This document shows positions 13,115-23,159 of a stretch of DNA of 64,000 nucleotides, in pieces (positions within the stretch are counted from its first letter, which is position 1; each line of letters begins with the position of its first letter). The notes beneath the pieces were generated by a model. It was not told where the DNA came from, made no database searches, and was given only the letters and a program-made list of their open reading frames with translations. This DNA comes from Tipula vernalis (taxonomy: Eukaryota > Arthropoda > Insecta > Diptera > Tipulidae), in assembly GCA_958295665.1 (NCBI GenBank), contig OY282559.1:259104245-259168244 (forward strand). The letters are read 5' to 3'. Position numbers and translations under genes: made by a program.

Positions 13115-14235
13115 CAATCATACAGTGCTATGCACCTACGGAAGAAGCAGATGACATAACAAAAGATGAGTTCTACGGACAGTTGCAAACAACAATATCT
13201 AGCACACACCGAAACGACATCAAAACCGTCCAAGGGGATTTCAATGTTAAAATTGGAACCGATAGGCATGATGTCCATCATGGGTAACTGTGCGTTAGAT
13301 GTTACACGAAACAACAATTGAGATAGACTTATCGACTGTTGTATTACAAACCAACTATTCATAAGAGGCAACATATTCCCACACAAAGATATACACAAAT
13401 ACACTTGGACATCACACGGTGGCAGAACTAAGAACCAAATTTATACTGGTACTGGTTAATAAGAAATTCCTAACTTCCCTTCAAGATGTAAATATTTATA
13501 ATAATATAATAAACGCACAAACTCAATCTAGCAAGCAATGAAACCAGTACAATCGATCAAAAATGGGAACTAAAAGATGCCAACATCAAGACAAAAGTGT
13601 GCTGGGCTACCAAGGCAACACCAGGAATCCATGGGATCAGCAATGATACGTGGAAGAAAATCGTCAAGTTAGCTACATTTATGTCACCAAGAAAAATACA
13701 CAGAAGATATTCTCGAAACAGAGGAAGTAGTTGTAATCAGATACGTGTGCACAATACATCATTGTGCAAGGAAGTTCAACGAAAAATACTCGAATATTCC
13801 ATCCATAAAGAATCTATCTGGACAAATCTTACCCACACAACAGCTATAACAAAATAGATGGAAAATTACGAGCTTCCGGATGTCAACTATAAAAAAACTA
13901 TCAATACTCATCCACCAATGGAGCGGAAAGTTAGATGTGCCATTCATTTGCTAAAGAAGAATAAGGCCGCTGTGACAGACAATATATCAGCTGAAATATT
14001 GAAATGCGACGCATATACAGCAGCAGAAACTCTAGTATTACCACTATTAGTTAGCATATGGAATATAGGGAGAATTGAAAAGAAGGTTTGACCATAACAA
14101 TCCGAAAGAAAGGGGACCTAAGAGAATGCAAAAACTGGCGAGGCATAAGAAATGAACAAGTTGGTTTTGGGCCAGGTAGGAGATGTACAGATCTGATGAT
14201 GGTGGTGAAACAAATAACTGAAACCAAAATAAAAA
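13115..14235 (+). mobile_element. RTE-like non-LTR retrotransposon relic
   Basis: Degenerate remains of an endonuclease-reverse transcriptase of the RTE type (the kind often annotated as craniofacial development protein 2-like). Endonuclease: QCYAPTEEADD from 13122, VQGDFNVKIGTDRHDV near 13230 (GDFN block), then RLIDCCITNQLFI and YTWTSHGGRTKNQI in another frame to about 13445. RT start: IHLLKKNKAAVTDNISAEIL (13945-14010) and KKGDLRECKNWRGI (14105-14145). The last is followed at once by EQVGFGPGRRCTD, so the segment normally lying between WRGI and the EQ.GF.PGR block has been deleted. Multiple stops. Confidence 0.75.
13858..14235 (+). pseudogene. RTE-like LINE reverse transcriptase, N-terminal part
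   Basis: The open frame at 13858-14091 contains the finger-region block KKNKAAVTDNISAEIL, where intact relatives have KNNKAPGPDNIPAELL. It continues in the next frame (14088-14279) with KKGDLRECKNWRGI and GFGPGRRCTDLMMVVKQI. Motifs A, B and C are absent. The match stops near 14235, where a Ty3/gypsy gag sequence begins. Confidence 0.7.
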
Positions 14236-14262
14236 AATTGAAACTGCGATATTTATTACAAT

Positions 14263-14512
14263 TTGCCTCAAAATGGTGAAGAGGCCCAACGAAAGGAAAA
14301 CCATGAGTTCAAATCAATGGTAAACGCATTGGATTCATATTTCCTGCCCAAGCCTAGCTCAGCGCTGGAGGGTAGACATTTTAGGTCGATGAAACAGAAT
14401 CCGGAAGAAACGATAAATCAATTTGTCATCAAGACAGCGGGTGGCTAAATGTGAGTTTAAAGACAAAAACGAGAACGTACGGGATTAAATTAAGTTCACG
14501 CTCAACTCGCCA
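14263..14512 (+). pseudogene. Ty3/gypsy gag, capsid-like fragment
   Basis: The frame at 14263-14448 reads MVNALDSYFLPKPSSALEG and FRSMKQNPEETINQFVIKT, matching the gag region of mag-like gypsy elements (LDSYF.P..N...R..F....Q...E....F). A frameshift near 14435 puts the continuation, RQRVAKCEFKDKNENVRD, in the next frame up to about 14490, after which the match ends abruptly. Gag would form the virus-like particle. Confidence 0.7.
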
Positions 14513-14990
14513 AATAATTATGTGAAAACCTTTATGTATGTATAAGTATCCTATTGAATCAATAAATTTCAGTACATCCAGGTCTTGGTGAGCTTGAGCA
14601 AAGTAGAGTTCTGTTAAATTAATCATCTAAACCTGCCCTGTACGCAATAAAATACCACCATTACCAACATAACGACCCAAAAATCAATTAGTAACATTAA
14701 AATCTGGCGACAAAATTAGAAATAGATTCTAAAAAAAAGTTCGGCGATATTGTCGTCGTCGCCGGCGACATTGGTTCTATTAGCGTCATATGGTTTCTGT
14801 GTATTTTAATTTGACAGGCGTCTTCTTTATGCCTTTCCATTTTAATCTAACGGAAATTGTAATTCGAATTATATAGTATGCAAGATCAGTGCATTTGTGT
14901 TCGTTTTTCTCGTATAAAAGTTGCGATTTCGCTTTTACCGGATTTTCCGTTCCTTTTTTTTAAATCAAATTTTTGACTTACCCCCGCTAA
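14513..14990 (+). other. possible LTR/leader-like insertion within gag
   Basis: The gag reading is broken between about 14500 and 14990. The insert contains a run ending in TAGTAACATTAAAATCTGG then CGACAAAATTAG (about 14690-14720). That resembles the LTR end and primer-binding site region of mag-like elements (...AACATTGGCGAC...). It could be a partial LTR plus leader from a related element or a rearranged copy of this one's own 5' end. I found no target duplication. Confidence 0.3.
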
Positions 14991-15300
14991 AGATGTTTTC
15001 ACTTCAAAAAGCTATCGAAAAGAGGAACATGGATTTGGATGAATTGGTAAAGTTAGTACAGCGATTGGAGGTTACAGAGTTGGCAGACATCCCAATACAA
15101 AAAGTCAGCATGAATACAGAAAAAATCAGGGGGTTGCATCTAGATCGATCAGAATCGAAGTATCCTAGTATGAGTGGAAATGCAGGAAATAAGTTCGGAG
15201 TCAAATCGAGTAGAGGTAAGCGAAATGAATTGGCTTGTTTTAGATGTGGTAGGTCATATAAGTAGGGACAAAAATTGTCCAGCGATCGGAAAATAGTGCA
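14991..15300 (+). pseudogene. Ty3/gypsy gag C-terminus with zinc knuckle
   Basis: MFSLQKAIEKRNMDLDELV (14993 onward) corresponds to the end of the capsid domain. The frame ends with CFRCGRSYK at 15235-15261, the first half of a CCHC zinc knuckle. The rest (DKNCPA, then CIKCKMFNN) reads in another frame around 15265-15320, so a frameshift or small deletion splits the RNA-binding motif. Intact knuckles package the element RNA. Confidence 0.7.
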
Positions 15301-15403
15301 TTAAATGTAAAATGTTCAATAATTTTGATATAGTTTGTAGATCAAAGTCAGGTACCAGCCGAGTTAGACGTATAGAAGATAGCGGGTAACTAATAGTAGG
15401 AAT

Positions 15404-15715
15404 GTGATAGTGGTTTGTGTAACAGGCAAAGTAAAAATTGATATAACAGTAGATGCGGGTGCTGCAGTTAATATAATTAGCACAGATACTTATTTTAAAG
15501 CAAACAATAGAAACATCAAGTTATTAAGGGAAGTTAGTTCAGGAGAAAGCAAAATGCGATATTACGGCGGCAATAATATTAGTGTTTATAAAGCAATTCG
15601 AGCCGAAATATGTTACAAAGAGGAAAAGGTTGAAGACGACTTATATGTTGTCAAAGGAAGTGGAACTTCACTGCTTAGTTGTAAAACTGCAGTTTGTTTA
15701 AAAATAATTTCTTTT
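15404..15715 (+). pseudogene. Ty3/gypsy aspartic protease
   Basis: The frame starting at 15404 contains ITVDAGAAVNIISTDTYF at residues 13-30, the retropepsin active-site region. The usual D-S/T-G triplet is D-A-G here, losing the hydroxyl residue that packs against the catalytic Asp. The flap-like YYGGNNISVYKAI and a C-terminal LYVVKGSGTSLLSCKTA follow, as in gypsy proteases that end ...LLG...A. The protein would cleave Gag-Pol; the altered triplet and broken neighbours argue against activity. Confidence 0.75.
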
Positions 15716-16260
15716 AATGTGAAATCAATCAAAAGTATGATAAGGTATGATAACTCGATAATTCCAGTACGCCAGCGTTATCGTAGGATTCGGATTCTTT
15801 TGAGGGAAAAAAAGTCGTTCAAACTGAAAAAGTTGTTAGATAATGATATAATAGAACGAGCGGAAGGAATAGGTGAATGGATATCTCCATTAGTAGTGGT
15901 TCCAAAGGATAAGAGCAATGAAGTTAGGTGATCTGTCAATGTGAGACAAGCGAACAGAGTAATTAAGAAGGAAATACACCCTCTACCTACTTTCGATGAT
16001 ATTCTTCCAAATTTATCGAAAGGCACAATTTTTACCAAACTACGTTTATTTCACATGAAGGTGTTTATGGTTTTAAGAGGTTAATGTTTGGAATGACGTG
16101 CGCTAGTGAGATTTTTCAAAAATCGATGGAAAATTTGCTATTGGGAATTCAAGGAATCGCAATTTATATCGACGATATTATAATTTTTGCAAAGAATATG
16201 AAAGAACACGATACAATTTTAGAAGAGGTAAGTACTTACAAAATTAGGAAATAACGAAAT
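15716..16260 (+). pseudogene. Ty3/gypsy reverse transcriptase, partial
   Basis: The same frame runs on with VRQRYRRIRILL, LLDNDIIERAEGIGEWISP and LVVVPKDKSNEVR to 15931, the conserved RT N-terminal blocks. After a stop it continues VNVRQANRVIKKEIHPLPT and DDILPNLSKGTIFTKL. A deletion removes motif A: FTKLRLF is joined to KVFMVLRGLMFGMTC-like sequence. IAIYIDDIIIFAKNMKEHD at about 16156-16212 carries the catalytic YIDD (16165-16176). The match decays after 16235. Confidence 0.75.
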
Positions 16261-16494
16261 AACTTTAAATCACGAAGTGTCAATATAGAAAGAACGAAAT
16301 CATTTTTATGGGGCACAATTTAAATGCTCGTGGAATTAGATCTACAATAGGTAAAGTTAGAGATATCAGAAATTTTAGACGTCGGGAGCAGTCGAACCTT
16401 TCCTAATAGATCATAAGCCATTAGAAATATTATTTAAGCCTTTAATGTGGGTATTACCTTTGCAATCATGTGATATGAATGTAATACCACCTTG

Positions 16495-16660
16495 ATCAAA
16501 AAGTTCCCGGAATTTATTCAGAAAATTAAAAATACAAGTTTATTAATCTAAATCTTTATTGTCCCCTTCAAAGTAATCCCCATCGACTACAACACACTTA
16601 TGCCAGCGCTTGATTCGGAGTTTTTCGGGTTTCGAAGAATAGTTATTCCAAAGAGTATTA
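16495..16660 (-). mobile_element. mariner 3' fragment inside the Ty3/gypsy relic
   Basis: On the minus strand, 16620 to 16540 reads KRWHKCVVVDGDYFEGDNK then DLD and stop. This is the typical C-terminus of mariner transposases (...RWxKCIxxxGxYFEGDxxDL). The sequence downstream on that strand contains AATTCCGGGAACTTTTTGAT, resembling the 3' terminal inverted repeat region of mariner elements. It lies where RNase H and integrase would be expected, opposite in direction to the host element, so it is a later insertion or scrambled fragment. Confidence 0.7.
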
Positions 16661-16684
16661 AATTCGAGGGCGAGTCATTACGAA

Positions 16685-17188
16685 GAGGAGGCTAAGAATG
16701 AAGACGTGGTGGTATAATCAAGATAGTGATGTGACGAATTGTGTCAAAGCTTGCAATAGTTGTCAGCTGGTAATGGAACTATTATAGTCGTTTTGTACTT
16801 TTGGAGATAATGAAGACATGTACCAGTGAAAAGACGATCGAAAAACTTCCTATTTTCACAGCGTTTGGATTTCCGAAAATAGTAATAACCAACAATCGGA
16901 CACTATTCACGAATTTGGACCATTTTGTGAAACCCTAGGAGTTAAGTTAAAGCACACTATACCATACTCACCATCATCCAAAGGAGAAATCGAAAGGCAG
17001 AACCGATCAATTTTGAAGCGGCTAAGAATAGCGCAATTGGAAAAGAAAAATTATAGAGATGAATTAAACAATTACTGGTCAATATATTCAAATTTAATTC
17101 ACCCATCAACAAATTCAAGCCCTGCGAAACTTATATTCAGCAGGGAATTCAAAAAAAAAATTCTGTATCTGACAGATGAAAATTTCAT
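16685..17188 (+). pseudogene. Ty3/gypsy integrase, N-terminal and catalytic fragments
   Basis: WWYNQDSDVTNCVKACNSC (16709-16765) matches the integrase zinc-binding HHCC region with its CxxC. The catalytic core follows in pieces: FTAFGFPKIVITNNRTLFT (D to N at the second acidic position), then TIPYSPSSKGEIERQNRSI (about 16955-17010), which keeps the catalytic Glu. The open frame 17013-17195 continues through YSNLIHPSTNSSPAKLIFS and is cut at about 17188 by the inverted-repeat insertion. Reading resumes at 17991. Confidence 0.75.
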
Positions 17189-17990
17189 TATATGATTTTA
17201 ATAAGAGTATGTTCCGAAGATTGTAAGATGATTCAATCCAGTTTCGAACTGATGAACTTATGATTATGAAAAAATCAATCTTCTCATCAGGCCGCGGCGA
17301 CTGGACTGATTATACCACAATTTACATTCTATATATACAGAATGTGCTGTGCGTTTAAGTATTAGCGAATCATAACTAATACAGATGAATTCTCTTACAA
17401 TTTTTCTTCTTCACAATATTCACACAGCTCTATTTCTGTGTACGCTAATTTTTACTTTATTAATTTTTTGTTGAATATTAATTAATTCATGTAATATCTA
17501 ATATGCTACCGGTGGTTAGACCATTTTAATTGTGTTTCGATTAACACGAGAAATATATTAGTATTTACGAACAGTAATTCAACGAAACCGACTAATATAC
17601 ATAATTCTATTTATTTAATTATATGATTTTAATACGAGTATGTTCCGAAGATTGTAAGAGGATTCAATCCAGCTTCGAACTGATGAACTTATGATTATGA
17701 AAAAATCAATCTTCTCATCAGGCCGCGGCGACTTTATTGAATCCTCTTACAATCTTCGGAACATACTCGTATTAAAATCATATAATTAAATAAATAGAAT
17801 TATGTCTATTAGTCGGTTTCGTTGAATTACTGTTCGTAAATACTAATATATACTTATACTCGTTGAATTACTGTTCGTAAATACTAATATACTTCTCGTG
17901 TTAATCGAAACACAATTAAAATGGTCTAACCACCGGTAGCATATTAGATATTACATGAATTAATTAATATTCAACAAAAAATTAATAAAG
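17189..17990. mobile_element. 802-bp inverted-repeat insertion with SINE-like core
   Basis: The insertion is bounded by the 12-bp direct repeat TGAAAATTTCAT (17177-17188 and 17991-18002). Removing it restores the integrase reading ENFI-FNEDVKG. Inside, a long inverted repeat pairs roughly 17453-17665 with 17737-17990. The right arm carries an extra tandem copy of about 35 bp around 17840-17890. A segment starting TATATGATTTTAATA and ending GGCCGCGGCGAC occurs twice in direct orientation (17189-17292 and 17617-17732), and a third partial copy is inverted (from 17737). Reversed, that segment has weak pol III A- and B-box similarity and a CATAATC block reminiscent of a Met-tRNA anticodon arm. 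No protein is encoded. Confidence 0.75.
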
Positions 17991-18330
17991 TGAAAATTTC
18001 ATATTCAATGAGGATGTAAAGGGACGAGATTTGGAGGTAAAGTTTAAACGCAATGAATATATTGACAAAAAACGAGATGCTGTCGAAGGAGACATCAAAA
18101 TAGGGGACATCGTAATTAGTCAAAACAAGAGACCAGGAAACAAATTATCTTCGAACTACAATCCTGATCAGTGCGTAGTAAAGGAAAATAATGGAAAAGC
18201 AGTGGTAATTCAGGGTATGGACGATAAATGTTAGCTAAGATGAAGTGATCATTTAAAGAAGGTGATGCCTGTGGCAGATACCAGTAAGCAAAGGAAAAAT
18301 AGGTCTGTTAGTAGGTAATCAAATCATCGG
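17991..18330 (+). pseudogene. Ty3/gypsy integrase C-terminal domain
   Basis: After the insertion the frame gives ENFIFNEDVKGRDLEVKF, then GDIKIGDIVISQNKRPGNK and CVVKENNGKAVVIQG up to 18232. This is the small C-terminal integrase domain (GD.VL......K....Y....Y.V). HLKKVMPVADTSKQRKNRS follows after a stop, the usual end of mag-like pol proteins (H.K......). The Met at 18031 is internal, not a start. Confidence 0.7.
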
Positions 18331-18819
18331 AGCGATCAGTCAGTAGACCGGAAGTGCAAGGGTTGATTTTATTTACACGAGAAAATGTCATGATGGGGAC
18401 AGATTACCAAATTAGCTAATTAAATCGAACAGTGAATGAGAGGGCCGGTGTTAAGTAGTAAAGTAATTTAACTTTAAAAGTTATAGTTTGAAGTAGTATA
18501 AATTATTATAATTTTGTAGAACAGTTTAGGTTTAAAATTTAAAATCTGAATCAGTCAATTTATATTCTATTGAAAAAAGTATTGTAGTAATTATAGGTAT
18601 TTTAATGTGCAAAACCAATTGATGGTTTATGGGGCTTAGAAAAGGGGATATACAAATGTATGTAATGAAAGAGCCGAACCATGGCGAAGGACAAAAAATA
18701 AAAACGGGCGTTAAAAGTAAATATGTTTATTTTAATTGAACAGATACAGCTTTACACTCATCTTTAAATGTCCGGATATAACCAGTCGTTACATACACCA
18801 ATTATATTAACCATTGTAT

Positions 18820-18975
18820 ATACACCAAAAAAATGGTTAAGCATGGTGGGGGATTCATTATGGTGTGAGGTGCTTTCTCTTGGCGCAGGACAAGTCTAAT
18901 TTATTGGATCAAAGAACGAATGACTGTCGACGTTGAAAGTGGACGGCAATTCAATCATAATGGGAAGAAATTCTA
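18820..18975 (+). pseudogene. Tc1-like transposase fragment
   Basis: MVKHGGGFIMV, stop, GAFSWRRTSLIYWIKERM (18830-18930) matches the Tc1 transposase block V(K/H)GGGSVMVWGCFS...G..I.I.G.M. It is about 40 codons with an in-frame stop at the Trp position; no other part of the element was found nearby. Confidence 0.65.
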
Positions 18976-19287
18976 GTTCACAAATTTCCGAAGCTGGTGG
19001 ACTCTATGGGCCACAGGCACACAGAAATACTACAAAATAGAGGTGACACCACCATAGAGGTGAAATTAATTATAGAAACCAACGGTGCTATTTCATTGAA
19101 CACCTCTGTATGTACAAGATTAAATAAAATATGAAATTGAATATCGGGCCGTTATTAAATCTTTTACAAAGATGAGAAAAACGCTAATTGTATTTTTGGG
19201 CCAAATTATTCCATAATTCGCCAAATTAGGCCAATTTGTTCCAGAATTAGCTAGGCGAATTAAATCCTTAAGCTTTCAAAAGCTTAG

Positions 19288-19584
19288 GTGTTGTGGAAGT
19301 TGCAGCAGGGAAGTTCAGGGAAGTCACAAACCCCCAAACATTGGCTGATACTATGCAGCTCTTTGAGAAAATTGAAGAGTGCTATCAGGATGAAATGTGT
19401 CGGTAATGTTAGAAGTACAATTTTACTTCTTCACGACAACGCTCCAGTCCACAAAGCCAGAATTGCTCAAGCTGCTCTGCGTGAGTACGACTTTGGGGAA
19501 ATGCCTCACCCACGCTACAGGCCAGGATTAAGGCTAATGAGGTATCAATCCAATATCACCGTAACTGAAATCCGTGCAAAATAA
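19288..19584 (+). pseudogene. mariner-like transposase fragment
   Basis: The frame holds LLLHDNAPVHKARIAQAAL followed by REYDFGEMPHPRYRPGL (19425-19530). This is the mariner block HDNA..H.A......L...F....HP.YSPDL, with the second catalytic Asp present and SPDL decayed to RPGL. The N-terminal part of this open frame is not transposase-like. A different frame upstream reads LGVVEVAAGKFREVTNPQT, which I cannot assign. About 45 codons of transposase survive. Confidence 0.65.
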
Positions 19585-19599
19585 TCTAAGTAATTAATT

Positions 19600-22192
19600 G
19601 AGACTACTACTACCTAAGTAATTAATTGAGAATTTTCAAACCCAGTATTAAAATTCCATGTTTCCTAATATTGCATCCAATTGTAGGCCGTATCCCTCAC
19701 TTTATCTCACAGTTTACTTTGAACATCCAGTAATTTAATTTCATTTTATTCAAGGTTTTTACAAGGTTAATTACGAAGATGAGTAAAATCGAGTTTAAAT
19801 ATAGTATTCATTAATACTCTTGAAACTTCAAACAAAATTTGGTTGTGCGAATTTACAGCTCAAATAAAATAATTTTCTATTAATTAGTGCAATATCCAGT
19901 TAATCTCGAGTATAGTATTCAAACGAAGCAAAGTCGAAACCCATTTTCTGGAAAATAACGTTTTCTTAGAAATACTCACCAATCATTGATCTAGACTAAG
20001 TCTATTACTGATTTGTCAAATATTTACAAAATAACGTGTATGCAATGAACGATGACTAAACTAATTGTGCACCTAATTAGCATCATTAATAGAACAGTAA
20101 GATGAAAGTAAATAAAAATAAAAATAATGTTTTCTAAAGAATTAAAAGATAAATATTTTTTTTTATGTACCTAGACGACGTTAAAACGTGTCATTGCAAG
20201 TGACCAAAAGGTAGTTTAAGGCAGTCGGGTAAATTATCGGTAATTAACAAAAATTTACTTTAAATATACGGTAATTATTACGTAATAAATTTAAGTCGTT
20301 GAACTGGCGTTCATGACAGTCGGATATTCTAATCGAAACGGTCATCAAATTATGTATTTAAAAAAAAAAAAAATATGTTTAATGAGTCAATTTGCAAGGT
20401 CGTGTTCAACGTTCATATTTTAATAATCGGTTGAATTAAATAAATAAAAGTCAAGGTAGTTTTATAAAAGTAACTGAATGAACTTAGTTTTCTGACCAGT
20501 TTGTTTGGGTACACGAACCGAATATAAGAAACAACAAAAGAAACGTTCACTTTAATACAACAATAAAATTGTAAATACACACCTAAAATATTCTAGGTAA
20601 GATCATACATAATAATGCAACAACAACAAGTAGCACAAAATGTTCATCGAAATGTACATTTTCTAGTTAATTTAGCAATTATGTATGTATATTTACAGTT
20701 GATTAAACCGCACCGCGATGAAATTTCAACTTAAAATTTAAAAAAAAAAAAAACTCTACAAATGTCAACTGGTACTCACCATAAACGAAAATAACAATCG
20801 GTATTTTCATAAATGTACAGTAATATCCAAATTAAAAAAAAAAATGTTTGTTCTTTAACGTATGTAACAACTATTCTAGTAGTTTTATAACTTTTTTTTG
20901 TTTTATTATTTTTTAAAGATAATGATGAACACACAAGACAATAAAATTATCTTTTGATTTTTTTTTTTTTTTGTATTTCCTATTAATTATTATTGTAAAC
21001 ACACAATAAAATTTGTACACGTTTTTTGTTTATTTATTTAACAAACTCGATTTAACAGTATAGAAATAAAAACTTAATAAAATCACGAATATAAAAGAAA
21101 AACTTGCTGTAATCGAAAAAAAAATAAAAAATCCAAACTATAAATTACCAACCAAAGTAAAATTCCAAATGAAACTGACTGAAATCTCCACCAACTTTAT
21201 TCAACATCGTCGAATGGACGAATTTGTGCACAAAAGCGAAAAGAGAAACAAAAATACACATAAACAAAATCCAACAACAAAACACAAAACCAAGATGATC
21301 GAATCAGAATTTTAATTTTGCTTTCGTCGATTTTTCATGACGAGTGTGTGAAAGTTGAGACAACAATATTTTGTTTTGTTTAGTCTTATTTTATGCTTAT
21401 GTATTTCAAATTGGAATTGCGTATAACAAAACAACAACAATAGCATGCCGCAACCCGCAACATAATTATGAAGAGAGGAGAAATTTGTTTGAGCTTGCAT
21501 TGTAGAAAGAGACGAATGTATAAAACAACAAAATTGTTTGTATTGTTTTTCTTCTGTTTGAAACCTTATAATTGTCGTTTTAGTTTTAATTTAATTGTAC
21601 GTTACTACAGTTTAGGGTCAATAGTAAAAAGGCGGTTTGCTGATTGATACACTATTAGTATTTTAAAAATGTTCTTAAATTATAATGAAGTACAGTAAAA
21701 TCTCGATTTAAGCAACTACTTGTCTCTTTTTTCCGATTGTTGATTCGGATTGTCAATGGTAATAAATTGAGAGACCCAAAAATTATCGCGATAATCTCAG
21801 ATTCGCGATTTTCTCTTATATTTTCCGTCTATTTTTTGGATTTCTTGGTTATCGAGTTTATACAACTAGATTACGATAATCAAATTATAAAGCGCGATAA
21901 TTCTGAAAGCGGATGGGGAGGGGTGTGTGTAATGTATAAAAATGTTGCGTAACAGAAACATTTCAAACACAATTTTAGTGTCGCTTGCTTCAATTAGACG
22001 CCTTTATGTAGAAATTTAATAAAATTAAAACTATTAAGAAAAGCAAAGTGTTTACGCTGAAATATATGCATTTCTGAAGAGTCCCATAATAAGTAACTTA
22101 TAGATCATGTATAGGTAATAACCTCTGATAGCCTGTTTTGTTAATGTATAAATAAATAATTGTGTCTGATGAAAAAAATTAAAAATTTAAAA
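19600..22192. other. AT-rich DNA, no gene recognised
   Basis: The stretch has many A and T homopolymers, CAA/GTT-rich patches (around 20610-20630, 21420-21440) and no convincing coding frame. A pogo-like terminus, ACAGTAAAATCTCGATTTAA near 21692, may mark one end of a DNA transposon, but I could not find the opposite end. Composition would suit intron or intergenic DNA. Confidence 0.4.
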
Positions 22193-22196
22193 ATAT

Positions 22197-22655
22197 TGTC
22201 ACGTTTTTGCCTTGTCAAATAAGGTTCGTATCACTGGATTGTGAATAAAACCAATTCAATTTAATTTATCACCAACGAATTTATTTATTTCACACAAGAA
22301 TTATTACAACACAGTTTATTAATACAAAATTCACAAAATCACTTTATATAAATTATTCTCAAATTTTACTAATCACTTTTACTTTTTATTTCGCACAAAA
22401 ACACTTTTTTAAATCACTTTTTAATTCCTTTTTAATCTTTACACTATCGCGTTCCAAATACTAATAATCCAATTCGATCTTGTTCGCCTTTTTATATACA
22501 CAAACCAAGCTTCTCGAAAGTTCACGACTTTTCCAGTTGGAATAGCGTAGAAACATTACGTAACAATTTTTATCATGGAAAATTCCATTTAGTACAGTAA
22601 AACATTGAGCTATTAGTTTTACTTATTCTATTACACACTAGGTGTCACCGTCACA
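22197..22655 (-). mobile_element. solo LTR of a Ty3/gypsy element
   Basis: The 459-bp segment runs TGT...ACA and is flanked by the 4-bp repeat ATAT (22193-22196, 22656-22659), the target-duplication size expected for Ty3/gypsy. Its reverse complement matches the LTR at 59568-59826 over several blocks: AATAGCTCAATGTTTTACTG, AAAGTGATTTAAAA, GTGCGAAATAAAAA and ATTCACAATCCAGTGATACG. On the minus strand it includes TATATAAAAAGGCG, a likely LTR TATA box. No internal retrotransposon sequence adjoins, so it is a solo LTR left by LTR-LTR recombination. Confidence 0.85.
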
Positions 22656-22759
22656 ATATATTTAAATTTATAAATGAATAGTCTATATGTGGACGCTAGA
22701 CTTGATGCTCTTCGTCTAACGAATGGCAAGTTTACCTCTTCGAAAAAAGAAGCGACATA

Positions 22760-23089
22760 TTGCTTCTTACTGTTCATTTTCATGAGTGTGCCATCTTTAA
22801 CTCTGATCTTGCTCACGCTCTAATCCCTAAGAATTACAATGAAGCTTCCTTTTTCATTACGTTCGAAGTTCTACAGCGGAGTATTTTCTCCCTTAAACCT
22901 TACAAATCAGGTGGTCCTGATGACCATTTTCCGGCTGAATTACAGCACGGTTATCCTTTTATTAAGCACCACCTGCTTCACCTTCGCAAAGCGTGCGTTA
23001 CTTTTAGCATTGTTCCTCAGGTTTGGTGCAAGAGCAACGTTATTTTTATACCGAAAACTGTCCTCAACATTTATTTATTAAAGCGTTAG
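22760..23089 (+). pseudogene. R1/LOA reverse transcriptase, N-terminal part
   Basis: This frame carries VHFHECAIFNSDLAHAL, then IFSLKPYKSGGPDDHFPAE and HLRKACVTFSIVPQVWCKS followed by NVIFIPK, the finger blocks of R1/LOA-type RTs. Intact relatives have PYKSPGPDGI.P and W....V.FIPK in the same order. The open frame ends at a stop soon after FIPKT, where the NPKSFRPISL block should follow and is missing. Confidence 0.75.
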
Positions 23090-23159
23090 GGAGGATTAAT
23101 TAGAGATAAATATTTATCTAACTCTCCACTCAGTAACGTGCAACATGTTTATAGAGCAT

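Larger units (their letters stand above)
14240..18450 (+). mobile_element. degenerate Ty3/gypsy (mag-like) LTR retrotransposon
   Basis: Gag, protease, RT and integrase traces follow in the canonical Ty3/gypsy order, though all are frameshifted. The gag sequence (SYFLPKP, MKQNPEETINQFV), the integrase block YSPSSKGEIERQNRSILK and the C-terminal SQNKRPGNKLSS domain suggest the mag-like lineage. The internal region is interrupted by a mariner fragment (16495-16660), an 802-bp inverted-repeat insertion (17189-17990), and probably LTR/leader-like material at 14513-14990. Flanking LTR pairs could not be established: a TG...CA stretch at about 18449-18791 after a purine-rich tract is a candidate 3' LTR, without a recognisable partner. 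Confidence 0.75.

Noticed and set aside
17200..17300. CTGATGA...GAAA suggesting a hammerhead ribozyme
   Set aside because: CTGATGA instead pairs perfectly with TCATCAG about 40 nt later and no consistent stems I-III could be drawn around the core.
21692..21960. Possible pogo-like transposon starting ACAGTAAAATCTCGATTTAA
   Set aside because: No inverted partner end was found within the next few hundred bases, so no element could be delimited.
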